This document shows positions 17,418-25,052 of a stretch of DNA of 64,000 nt, piece after piece. The position numbers were made by a program, and so were the translations under genes. Numbering within the stretch: the first letter of the stretch is position 1; each line of letters opens with the position of its first letter. Source of the stretch: Thermobifida halotolerans (GTDB lineage Bacteria > Actinomycetota > Actinomycetes > Streptosporangiales > Streptosporangiaceae); NCBI RefSeq assembly GCF_003574835.2, contig NZ_CP063196.1:4216001-4280000 (forward strand). The letters are read 5' to 3'. Under the pieces are notes generated by a model that worked only from the letters and a program-made list of their open reading frames with translations, did no database searches and had not been told where the DNA came from.

Positions 17418-18412
17418 CGCGCCTCCTCCGCGACGCAGCGGTTGCGCTGGACGCCCAGTCCGGTGATGGTGCTCTCCATGACGTCGCCGGGGCGCAGCAG
17501 GCGGCCCCAGTGCATGCCGTTGCCCGCGGGGCTGCCGGTCAGCACCAGGTCTCCGGGGGACAGCGGCACGGTCTGGGAGGCGGCCGAGACCAGGCGGGCC
17601 ACGTCGAAGATCATGTCCTTGGTGGTCTCGTCCTGCATGACACGGCCGTTGAGGGTGAGCCGGATGCGCAGGTCCATGGGGTCGGGCACGAACTCGGCGG
17701 GGACCAGCCAGGGGCCGAGGGGAAGGAAGGTGGGCGCGTTCTTGGCGCGCAGCCAGTCGGTGCCGATGTCGGGCATGTCGCGGCGGAAGACGAGGTCGCG
17801 GGTGGTGATGTCGTTGGCGATGGTGTATCCGGCGACGTGGTCGAGCGCCTGTTCGGGGGAGACGCGGAACGCGGGGCGGCCGATGACCGCGGCGAGTTCC
17901 AGTTCCCAGTCGTGCTGGTCGCTGTAGGCGGGCAGGACCACGTCGTCGTCGGGGCCGCAGACCGCCGAGGGCAGACCGACGAACAGGTAGGGCTCTCCCT
18001 CGGCGGCGCGGCGGTCCATGAACGCCGCGGCCTCGGCGCGCACCTGCTCCTCGTCGCGGGGGTCGTCGGGGTCGCGGTGGGCCACCACCAGGTCGATGAC
18101 GTGGGTGCGGTAGTTGGCGCCCGACTGCAGGACCTGGCCGGGAGTGAGGGGGGCGCGGACGCGCAGTCCGGCGCCGTCCCGCCAGCCGTCGTCGGCGGCG
18201 GCGAGTTCGGCGAGCCGGGGCACGGCGTCGTCCCAGACCCGCAGGAGACCGAGAAGTGCGGGTGGTCCGTCGCAGGGCAGCACCCCACCGGTGATCGCGT
18301 CGGTCAGGTCCCGGACGCGCTGGTCGCGCACCAGGCCGGGGAACACGCGGCCGTCGGGCGCCTCGAACGTGCCCAGCGCGAACCGCTCAGCGGCTGCGGG
18401 AGTGGCCACCAC
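17414..18412 (-). CDS. Fumarylacetoacetate hydrolase-family protein (FAH2)
   Basis: A 332-aa FAH-superfamily enzyme and first gene of the aromatic operon. Seen: QSGANYRTHV, the family substrate-site start; HDWELELAAVIG with metal-binding acidic residues; GYTIANDITTRDL; and LSPGDLVLTGSPAGNGMHWGRLLRPGD near the end. It differs widely from FAH1, so the two probably hydrolyse different intermediates. The GTG start (followed by a second GTG) has GGAGG upstream. Divergent from the LysR gene, 115 bp away. Confidence 0.85.
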   Translation of the reverse strand: MVATPAAAERFALGTFEAPDGRVFPGLVRDQRVRDLTDAITGGVLPCDGPPALLGLLRVWDDAVPRLAELAAADDGWRDGAGLRVRAPLTPGQVLQSGANYRTHVIDLVVAHRDPDDPRDEEQVRAEAAAFMDRRAAEGEPYLFVGLPSAVCGPDDDVVLPAYSDQHDWELELAAVIGRPAFRVSPEQALDHVAGYTIANDITTRDLVFRRDMPDIGTDWLRAKNAPTFLPLGPWLVPAEFVPDPMDLRIRLTLNGRVMQDETTKDMIFDVARLVSAASQTVPLSPGDLVLTGSPAGNGMHWGRLLRPGDVMESTITGLGVQRNRCVAEEAR

Positions 18413-18527
18413 ATCGCCTCCACTTCGAGAAGGGGTTGACGTGTGTCACTCTGTCAAATAGGTCACAATAAGAGAAATAGATAAGTGACATGGGAGCAAT
18501 CCATGACATGGATTCTTCGGAGGCGGC
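18413..18527. promoter_or_regulatory. Divergent control region of the aromatic operon and LysR gene
   Basis: 115 bp, AT-rich in the centre. AATCCATGACATGGATT at 18498-18514 is a 17-bp palindrome (8-bp arms around one base) ending 13 bp before the LysR start, well placed for repression of the regulator gene. GTGTCAC (about 18443) and GTGACAT (about 18486) form a second, wider inverted pair towards the operon. The LysR protein probably binds here. Confidence 0.6.
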
Positions 18528-19463
18528 ATGAACAACCTCGCCAACCTGGACCTGAACCTGCTGACCGCGCTGCACGCGCTGCTCCAGGAGCGCAACGTCA
18601 CCCGTGCCGCCGAGAGGGTCGGCCTGAGTCAGCCCGCGATGAGCGCGGCCCTGGGCCGACTCCGCCGCCACTTCGGCGACGACCTGCTGATCCGGGTGGG
18701 CAACCGGTTCGAACTGAGCTCCCTGGGCCGAGAACTCGCCGGACACACCGGGCTGGCCTGCCAGGTCCTGGAGCGGCTCTTCTCCGCCCGGGTCGGCTTC
18801 GACCCGATGACGTCCGAACGCGAGTTCACCCTGGTGACCTCGGACTATCCGCTGGCGGTGCTCGGCAGCGCCCTCACCGAGGCGCTGCGTGAGCGGGCGC
18901 CCCGCGTCCGCCTGCGTCTCCCCCAGGTCAGCAGGGGCGCGGTGGAGGACATCGACACCACCCTGCGCTCGGTGGACGGCGTTCTGATGCCGCACGGCAT
19001 CCTGGGCGACCTGCCCGCCGTGGACCTCTACCAGGACCGGTGGGTCTGCATGGTCTCCGACAGCAACACGGCCGTCGGCGACCGGCTGACCATCGAGCAC
19101 GTCCGCACCCTGCCGTGGATCGTCACCTACCAGCGCCCCACCTCCTACGCTCCGGCGGCCGAGCAGTTCGGGATGCTCGACATCGAGCCCCACATCGAGA
19201 TCCGGGTCGAGGGATTCCTGTCCCTGCCGCTGCTCGTCGCCGGGACCGACCGGATCGCCCTGGTCCAGGAGCGGTTGGCCCGCCGCCTGCTGCCGCTGGG
19301 GGGATTCCGGATCATGGACTGCCCCTTCGAGGTGACGCCGCTGGTGGAGGCGTTCTGGTGGCATCCCGTCCACCGCCACGACCCCGGTCACCTGTGGCTG
19401 CGCGACTTCCTCGCCGAGGTCGGCAGAAGTGTCGGCGCGTCCGTTCCCGCCCCGGTGGACTGA
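18528..19463 (+). CDS. LysR-family transcriptional regulator (NodD-like)
   Basis: A 311-aa LysR regulator. The N-terminal winged helix-turn-helix is at residues 1-65 (NLLTALHALLQERNVTRAAERVGLSQPAMSAALGRLR), the linker helix follows, then the periplasmic-binding-like inducer domain. The DLNLL start and the DLLIRVGNRFELSSLG segment are those of the NodD/PcaQ-like branch that often controls aromatic catabolism. Divergent arrangement with the six-gene operon is the classic LysR layout. The inducer is probably the pathway substrate or an intermediate. Confidence 0.9.
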   Translation: MNNLANLDLNLLTALHALLQERNVTRAAERVGLSQPAMSAALGRLRRHFGDDLLIRVGNRFELSSLGRELAGHTGLACQVLERLFSARVGFDPMTSEREFTLVTSDYPLAVLGSALTEALRERAPRVRLRLPQVSRGAVEDIDTTLRSVDGVLMPHGILGDLPAVDLYQDRWVCMVSDSNTAVGDRLTIEHVRTLPWIVTYQRPTSYAPAAEQFGMLDIEPHIEIRVEGFLSLPLLVAGTDRIALVQERLARRLLPLGGFRIMDCPFEVTPLVEAFWWHPVHRHDPGHLWLRDFLAEVGRSVGASVPAPVD

Positions 19464-19656
19464 CCGACGCGGCGCATGCCCCCGTCCCGGAATCCGATTC
19501 CCGTACGGGAGTCCGGCCTGCCGGGGCCGAGGGCATGCTGGTCGTCCCGGTGCGGCGGTCGCGCCGCATCCCCGTCCGCTCCTCCTGGGTTCGCCGCACG
19601 CGTTCGCGGGCAGTCGTATGAGCTGTCCCGTGAGCACGGAGACCCAAGGAGGGGAA

Positions 19657-20223
19657 ATGACCGCACCCACACAGAGCGTGGACCTCATCGACGTGATCAT
19701 CACCGACCACCGGGAGGTCGAGCGCGTCTTCACCGAACTGGAGACGGGGACGTCCTCGCCGGAGCACCGCAGGAGGCTGGTGGACCACGTGATCACCGAA
19801 CTGGTGCGTCACTCGGTGGCCGAGGAGCAGTACATGTACCCGGCGGCCCGGGAGAAGCTCGACGACGGCGACCGGATCGCCGACCACGAGCTCGAGGAGC
19901 ACACCGAAGCCGAGCGGGTGATGAAGGACCTGGAGGGCCGCGACCCGTCCGACCCGCGCTTCGAGGAACTGCTGCGGACGCTGATGTCGGACATCCGCCA
20001 CCACATCGAGGATGAGGAGAACGACCTGCTGCCCAGGCTGCGCGAGGCCTGCTCGCAGGAGGAGCTGCGGGACCTCGGGCAGAAGGTCCTCAGGGCGAAG
20101 GAGCACGCGCCGACCCGGCCGCATCCCAGCGCTCCCGACACCCCGCCCGCGAACCGGATCCTCGACCCGGGAGCGGGCATGATCGACCGGATGCGCGACG
20201 CGCTGACCGGACGCCGCTCCTGA
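19657..20223 (+). CDS. Hemerythrin HHE-domain protein
   Basis: A 188-aa protein whose residues ~8-140 form a four-helix HHE cation-binding domain (LIDVIITDHREVERVF, LVRHSVAEEQYMYPAAR, DHELEEHTEAERVM, IRHHIEDEENDLLP). The His/Glu/Asp ligands for a di-iron site are all visible. The rest is a Pro-rich tail. Actinobacterial members bind O2, NO or peroxide and are tied to stress responses. Start ATG after AAGGAGGGG. A single-gene unit ending in the hairpin at 20273-20300. Confidence 0.88.
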   Translation: MTAPTQSVDLIDVIITDHREVERVFTELETGTSSPEHRRRLVDHVITELVRHSVAEEQYMYPAAREKLDDGDRIADHELEEHTEAERVMKDLEGRDPSDPRFEELLRTLMSDIRHHIEDEENDLLPRLREACSQEELRDLGQKVLRAKEHAPTRPHPSAPDTPPANRILDPGAGMIDRMRDALTGRRS

Positions 20224-20272
20224 CCTCCGCCCGCCGCCGCGTGGAGGTCCGGAACCCGTCGGCGGCGGGGCC

Positions 20273-20300
20273 GCGGCGGCCGGAACGCTCCGGCCGCCGC
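20273..20300. terminator. Bidirectional terminator hairpin
   Basis: GCGGCGGCCGGA (20273-20284) pairs perfectly with TCCGGCCGCCGC (20289-20300) across a 4-nt loop. It sits between the convergent hemerythrin and MftD-like genes. Confidence 0.8.
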
Positions 20301-20319
20301 ACCGCTGTCCGGGACGGTG

Positions 20320-21525
20320 TCACCTCTTGCCGGGCACGGACGACATCGCGCTCATCTTGGGGATGGTGAACCCCGCCGGGATGATCAGGTCGTCGAGGCT
20401 GAGATCGTGGATCGACTTGTGGCCGAGGCCGATGAGGGACTCGTCGATGCCGGAGCGCAGGATCTCCAGCACCTGACGCACCCCGTCCTCGCCGCCCGCC
20501 GCGAGTCCCCACAGCCACACCCGGCCCACGAGCACGGCCTTGGCGCCCATCGCCAGGGCCTTGACCACGTCGCTGCCCCGGCGGATTCCGCCGTCCATCA
20601 GCACGTCGACCTGGTCGCCCACGGCCTCGACGACGCCGGGCAGCGCGCGCAGCGCCCCCGGGATGCCGTCGAGGTTGTTGCCTCCGTGGTTGGAGACGGA
20701 GACCGCGTTGGCGCCGCAGTCGACAGCCCGCCGGGCGTCGTCGGGATAGTAGACCCCCTTGACGAGGAACTCGCCGTCCCACAGGTCCCGCAGCCACCGC
20801 ACGTCCTCCCAGGTGGGCAGCGGGGTCTGCGCCCATTCGACGTACGCCTCCCTGAAGGTCGGCGTGCCCTTGGCCTCCGTCCGCAGGTTGGGCGCCTCCA
20901 GGTTCGGTATGCCGCCGAGCAGGAAGCGCAGCGCCCAGCCGGGACGCGAGATTCCCATGGGCGCGAACTCCAGCAGCGTGGAGAAGGTGACCCGTTCCGG
21001 GATGGTGGGGCTGCCCCAGTCGCGGCGGCTGGCGAACGACCAGTCCAGGGTGAGGATCAGCGCCTTCGCTCCGGCCCTGCGGGCGCGTTCCACCCGTTCG
21101 GCGATGTCGTCGCGGGTGCCCACCCAGTACAACTGGAAGAACGCCTTGGGGTTGGCCGCGGCGACGTCCTCGAGGGGCATGCTGGCGAACGAACTGAGCC
21201 CGATGGCGGTGCCCGCCGCCGCTGCCGCCCGCGCCACGGCCACCTCTCCGCCGGGGTCGACGGCCTGGGCTCCGGCGGGTGAGACGATCACCGGGAAGTC
21301 GATCTCCTGCCCCAGCACGGTTGTGCTCATCTCACGGGCGGGCGGAAGTTCCGCGGCGATCCGCGGGATCAGCCCGATCTCGTCGAACGCCTGGATGTTG
21401 TCGTGCAGGGTGATGCCCTTCTCCGTCCCCGCGACGAGAGACGCGTACACCGCCGTCGGAAGGCGTTTGCGCGCGCGCCGCTGCGCTTCGGCGACGGACT
21501 CCAGTGGGGTACTCGTGAACAACAC
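20320..21525 (-). CDS. MftD-like FMN-dependent alpha-hydroxy-acid oxidase family protein
   Basis: A 401-aa TIM-barrel flavoprotein of the lactate/glycolate oxidase family, closest by eye to MftD, which oxidatively deaminates the precursor of the redox cofactor mycofactocin. Seen: the KRLPTAVYASLVAGTEKGIT start, QAVDPGGEVAVARAAAAAGT, GLSSFAS, KALILTLDWSFASRRDWGSP, and SNHGGNNLDG with the catalytic His. Classical 2-hydroxy-acid oxidases have SNHGGRQLD there, with Arg binding the carboxylate; NN replaces it here as in MftD. No mftA/B/C genes are near. The GTG start has GAGGAG upstream. Role uncertain: stand-alone MftD relative or a different oxidase. Confidence 0.75.
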   Translation of the reverse strand: MLFTSTPLESVAEAQRRARKRLPTAVYASLVAGTEKGITLHDNIQAFDEIGLIPRIAAELPPAREMSTTVLGQEIDFPVIVSPAGAQAVDPGGEVAVARAAAAAGTAIGLSSFASMPLEDVAAANPKAFFQLYWVGTRDDIAERVERARRAGAKALILTLDWSFASRRDWGSPTIPERVTFSTLLEFAPMGISRPGWALRFLLGGIPNLEAPNLRTEAKGTPTFREAYVEWAQTPLPTWEDVRWLRDLWDGEFLVKGVYYPDDARRAVDCGANAVSVSNHGGNNLDGIPGALRALPGVVEAVGDQVDVLMDGGIRRGSDVVKALAMGAKAVLVGRVWLWGLAAGGEDGVRQVLEILRSGIDESLIGLGHKSIHDLSLDDLIIPAGFTIPKMSAMSSVPGKR

Positions 21526-21723
21526 TGAACACACTCCTCGTCGGATGGATGCGACCCGCACCGCCATGCCGTGGAGACCGCCGTGCCCGCTGACGGTCGG
21601 CCGCTGGATAGTCCAGACGTTCACTAACCTGCGGGTGAGCTGGGCAAACCCGGAGCGGTCGCAGTGGCGCGGCACGAGGCGCGCCTGCGGCGTGCCGCCG
21701 CGGCGGTGGCGGATACTCGGGGC

Positions 21724-22161
21724 ATGACGACACTGCGACGCAGCGCCGACCTGGGCTCGCCGGCCGCGGAGGTCTGGGCTCTCGTCGGCGACTTCTCCGC
21801 GATCGGCCGCTGGCATCCCACCACCCCCGACCCGGTGATCCGGGGCGCGGACTCCCCGAACACCCCGGGGGCCGAGCGTGTCTTCGGCGCGGGAACCGAC
21901 AGCGCACTGGTGGAACGGCTCGTGGACCGGGACGGGGCGGCCCGCCGCCTCGTCTACACGATGCCGGACCCGCCGTTTCCCATCACCGGTCACCGGGCGA
22001 CCCTGGAGGTGGTCGAACGGGACGCGCACCACTGCACGGTGGTCTGGACGGCGACGTTCGACTCCTCCGAGGAGGTGGCGCGGGAGTTGGAGTCCGCGAT
22101 GGGCGACGGTGTGTTCACCGTGGGACTGGACGCGCTGGCCGAGCGTTACGGGCGCGGATGA
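21724..22161 (+). CDS. SRPBCC-family protein (polyketide-cyclase-like)
   Basis: A 145-aa START/Bet v1-like hydrophobic-pocket protein. Seen: the typical N-terminus LRRSADLGSPAAEVWALVGDFSAIGRWHP, a central strand with GAERVFG, then LVYTMPDPPFPITGHRATLEV, and a C-terminal helix (FTVGLDALAERYG). Related proteins bind or modify small hydrophobic ligands. Divergent from the MftD-like gene, with ~200 bp between them, so the two may share a control region. No clear ribosome site. Confidence 0.78.
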   Translation: MTTLRRSADLGSPAAEVWALVGDFSAIGRWHPTTPDPVIRGADSPNTPGAERVFGAGTDSALVERLVDRDGAARRLVYTMPDPPFPITGHRATLEVVERDAHHCTVVWTATFDSSEEVARELESAMGDGVFTVGLDALAERYGRG

Positions 22162-22257
22162 CCGCTGTCCTCGCTGGTCAGGGGGCGACACTCCGTCCTT
22201 TGCGAACTCATTGCCTGCTCGCGTGAACCTTCGCTCCGATACGGGGGAGTCTGTGTG

Positions 22258-22307
22258 GAGGGACGGGAACGGGAGAAGGACGGCGTCGATCGCCATCCCC
22301 GTCCCTC
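22258..22307 (+). promoter_or_regulatory. 5' UTR hairpin before the DUF7144 gene
   Basis: GAGGGACGGG (22258-22267) pairs with CCCGTCCCTC (22298-22307), and an inner GGCG/CGCC stem lies in the loop. It ends 35 bp before the ATG. It could affect translation or mRNA stability, or be a small terminator for the preceding gene. Confidence 0.4.
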
Positions 22308-22341
22308 GCCCGAGCAAGCCCGTGAAGGGAAAGGGAAGGCA

Positions 22342-22875
22342 ATGAACCGCACACGTTCCCGCGGCTGGATGCTCTTCGCCGCGACCCTGCTGTTCCTGAC
22401 GGGAGCGATCAACATCATCCAGGGCATCACCGCCCTGTTCCTGACCGACAACCTCTTCAACTTCGGAGGCGAGGCGTTCTTCTTCAACCTCACCCCGTGG
22501 GGCATCCTGCTGGGTCTGTGGGGTCTGCTCCTGGTGGCGGCGGGCTTCGCCCTGACCACCCGTCAGAGCTGGGCGCGCATCGCGGCCGTCGTCCTTCTCG
22601 CGATCAACATCGTCGCGCAGTTGGCGTTCTTCGCCGCCAACCCGCTGTGGTCGCTGGCCGTCGTCGCCATCGACCTGTTCGCCATCTACGCCCTGACCGC
22701 CGGTTGGTCCTCGGCCTCCGCGCTGGAGGAGGAGCGGGAGTCCGAGCGGGGCACCGACGAGGCCTCCTACCGGTCGGGCTACGAGGCGGGGGTGCGGGAG
22801 AGCCGCGAGGTCCCGTCCTCCGGTGCGCACGTTCCGCAGCCGACCCGGGGTGAGCACGCGCGCCGAACCGGCTGA
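22342..22875 (+). CDS. DUF7144-family four-helix membrane protein
   Basis: A 177-aa membrane protein with four helices in residues ~8-125: WMLFAATLLFLTGAINIIQG, an extracytoplasmic loop with NLFNFGGEAFFFN, then WGILLGLWGLLLVAAGFALT, IAAVVLLAINIVAQLAFFA and LAVVAIDLFAIYALTAGW. A charged tail follows. This matches the DUF7144 pattern common in actinomycetes; function unknown. Start chosen at the ATG after AAGGGAAGG. It ends 6 bp before the convergent AlkZ-like gene. Confidence 0.78.
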   Translation: MNRTRSRGWMLFAATLLFLTGAINIIQGITALFLTDNLFNFGGEAFFFNLTPWGILLGLWGLLLVAAGFALTTRQSWARIAAVVLLAINIVAQLAFFAANPLWSLAVVAIDLFAIYALTAGWSSASALEEERESERGTDEASYRSGYEAGVRESREVPSSGAHVPQPTRGEHARRTG

Positions 22876-22881
22876 GCGTTC

Positions 22882-23997
22882 TCAGCCTGACGTCGGGGGT
22901 TCGACCACGACGCGGCGTTCCTCCGCCTTCGGGTGGAGGAAGGCCAGGAGTCGGCCCCCTTCGGCGGCCACCTCCTCCTCTTCCGCGGCGCTGAGCGCGC
23001 GGAGGGGGCGGACGGTCAGAGCCGCCGTTCTGTTTTCTCCGGTCGTCGCCGCCCACAGGGCGGTGACGACTCCGTCGACGAGGACCGTGTGCGGTGCGAT
23101 CCCGTTCCGGGGAGTGAACGCGCCGAGGTCGACGGTGAGCACGCGGCGGCGGTCCGCATGGGAGCGCAGCAGGTTGTCGAAGTCGTAGAGGAAACGCACC
23201 GGCGCGGGCGTGTCGGGATCGGGGCGCGGCGCGTCGGGAAGGTCGAACAGTTCGGCGCCGTCCTCGCCGCGGAACACCGCGAGCCGGGGCCGCAGCCTGT
23301 CGACGACCTCGCCGAGCCGGGTCAGTCCGCACCAGGTCTGTACGTCGCGGACGGTGGCGGGACCGAACGCGGCGAGGTAGCGCAGAACGAGCCGCTCCGG
23401 TGCGGCCGCGGTGCCGGGGGAACGGCCCGTCCACGCCTCCGCCGAGGTGTGGACGGCGCGTCCGCTACGTCCCCACACCCCGCGCGGCGGGAGCTGCACC
23501 AGCGGCACGAACGCACGGATCGCCTGGGCCAGCGCGGCCGGATCGTGGTCGGGCCACCGCCGCGCCAGTTCCCGGCCCAACTCGCTGAAGGTCCGGGGTC
23601 TCTCCTCCACCAGCGCGCGGCCCGCAGCGGCGAGGTCGGCGGGGTCCACTCCGGCCAGGTTCCTTCCGTAGACGCTCCGGAACCCGCGTTCGATCATCGG
23701 CTGCACCAGGGGCCGCAGCCACAGGCAGTCGTCGGCGGTCACCAGGTGGAGGGTGGAGCGCATCAGCGCCGTGCGCACCACCCTCCCGTCCGTCAGCAGG
23801 CGCACGGTGTCGTCGGGCGTGTAGTCGGCCAGGCGGCTCCACAGTCCGACGTACCAGGTGTGGGTGGTCTGGGCCTGCAACCCCACCAGGCGCTCCAGCA
23901 CCCGGGGAACGGTCGCGGTGGAGCGGCGCAGCAGCGACTGCCGGTCGAGGACGGCCCGGTTCAGTGCCCGCCGGGTGAGGACTGCGGTGGTTCCCAT
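22882..23997 (-). CDS. AlkZ/YcaQ-like winged-helix DNA glycosylase (copy 1)
   Basis: A 371-aa protein of the HTH_42/AlkZ family, winged-helix DNA glycosylases that remove bulky alkylated bases and unhook interstrand crosslinks. Seen: RLVGLQAQTTHTWYVGLWSR with the catalytic-type QxQ motif near residue 45; VRTALMRSTLHLVTADD; a central winged-helix region; and VRFLYDFDNLLRSHADR near residue 270. ATG at 23997 preferred; another start 12 bases upstream lacks a ribosome site. Its paralogue lies at 25053-26120, with only a thioesterase gene between. Confidence 0.8.
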   Translation of the reverse strand: MGTTAVLTRRALNRAVLDRQSLLRRSTATVPRVLERLVGLQAQTTHTWYVGLWSRLADYTPDDTVRLLTDGRVVRTALMRSTLHLVTADDCLWLRPLVQPMIERGFRSVYGRNLAGVDPADLAAAGRALVEERPRTFSELGRELARRWPDHDPAALAQAIRAFVPLVQLPPRGVWGRSGRAVHTSAEAWTGRSPGTAAAPERLVLRYLAAFGPATVRDVQTWCGLTRLGEVVDRLRPRLAVFRGEDGAELFDLPDAPRPDPDTPAPVRFLYDFDNLLRSHADRRRVLTVDLGAFTPRNGIAPHTVLVDGVVTALWAATTGENRTAALTVRPLRALSAAEEEEVAAEGGRLLAFLHPKAEERRVVVEPPTSG

Positions 23998-24104
23998 GTC
24001 TGACAGCATGCCCCCGATTGCGGTCAGTTCCTGACCGTAGAGGTGGGGACGGCACCGGGGAAGCGCAGGGAACCGGCTCCCGGTGCCGTGACCACCGCGG
24101 GGCT

Positions 24105-24887
24105 TCAGCGTCCGCGTACCAGCAGCGGCTGGCTGACCTCACCGAGGTAGCCGTCGGGGTCGCACAGGGTGGCGTGGGAGACGCCGAGTCCGTCGGCGGA
24201 CAGGTGGGAGCGGCAGGACATGTGCACCCAGTCGGCCTCGGGGAAGCGCGCCAGGGTGGTGGTCATGGACGGCGGGATGAACAGCCACTCCTCCGCGGGC
24301 AGGGCGGCGGACAGGCCGTTGGCGGAGTCGGCGACGACCAGCGTGCGAGCCAGGGCGGTGAGCTTCTCCCCCTCGATCAGGGGAATGCGCACCCTCGTCC
24401 ACACGTCCGCCTCACCGGAGTTCTCCCCGTGGCCGCCGCGGGTGTAGCGCCACTCGACGGCCTCGCCGTAACCCCAGTCGGTCAGGCCGAGCACCGTGTC
24501 CTGTTCGGGACCGGGCAGGGCGGGCGGCCTGGCCTGCCGGCCGGTGGCCGGCGGCGTCGGGCCGGTCGCGATCGCCCAGGCACGCGCGACCACCGCCGGA
24601 CGGCCGTCGAAGACCATCCGCGCCTCGAACAGGGCGATCCGCCTTCCCGGGCGCACCGGGGCCACCTCGACGCGGAAGCCGCGGCGCGGGATGGCTCCGA
24701 GGAAGTCCGCGGAGATCCGGGCCAGGCGCATGTCCGGACCGGCGGCGCTGTCGAGGAGGTGCCCCAGCAGTGCCGTGGGCGGGCCGCCGTGCTGGGAGTC
24801 CGCGTCCCAGGGGCTCTCGGTGGCGCGGGTCGGTTCGTAGCGGCCGTCGCCGCGGGGCAGGTAGAAGGCTTCCGCCGGTTCACTCAT
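24105..24887 (-). CDS. Acyl-CoA thioesterase-like hotdog protein
   Basis: A 260-aa double-hotdog protein of the TesB-like thioesterase group, expected to hydrolyse acyl-CoA thioesters. Seen: the N-terminal FYLPRGDGRYEPTRATESPWDADSQHGGPPTALLGHLLD (catalytic-side segment and ligand-lining GGPPTALL), RPGRRIALFEARM, and a C-terminal SHLSADGLGVSHATLCDPDG. Normal length. ATG with GGA upstream. A palindrome at 24956-24970 sits where an operator would be. Lies between the two AlkZ-like genes on the same strand; no functional link is evident. Confidence 0.75.
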   Translation of the reverse strand: MSEPAEAFYLPRGDGRYEPTRATESPWDADSQHGGPPTALLGHLLDSAAGPDMRLARISADFLGAIPRRGFRVEVAPVRPGRRIALFEARMVFDGRPAVVARAWAIATGPTPPATGRQARPPALPGPEQDTVLGLTDWGYGEAVEWRYTRGGHGENSGEADVWTRVRIPLIEGEKLTALARTLVVADSANGLSAALPAEEWLFIPPSMTTTLARFPEADWVHMSCRSHLSADGLGVSHATLCDPDGYLGEVSQPLLVRGR

Positions 24888-24955
24888 GGAGCAGTCCTTG
24901 ATCGGGAGGCGATGCGGTCGGGCGGAGGATCAGGGATCACGACAACCGAATGCTT

Positions 24956-24970
24956 CCGAATCAGATTCGG
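24956..24970. promoter_or_regulatory. Palindromic operator candidate upstream of the thioesterase gene
   Basis: CCGAATC-A-GATTCGG is a perfect 7-bp-arm palindrome, extended outward by CAACCGAA/TTCGGTTG with a bulge. It lies about 70 bp upstream of the thioesterase start. Symmetric sites of this size are typical for TetR- or MarR-type repressors; the binding protein is unknown. Confidence 0.5.
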
Positions 24971-25052
24971 TTTCGGTTGCGGTCGATGATAGTCCGCTCC
25001 CCGAAGCCCCCGTCGAGGCATCGGGCCGGATCTGCGGTCCCCCTGCCCCCGC

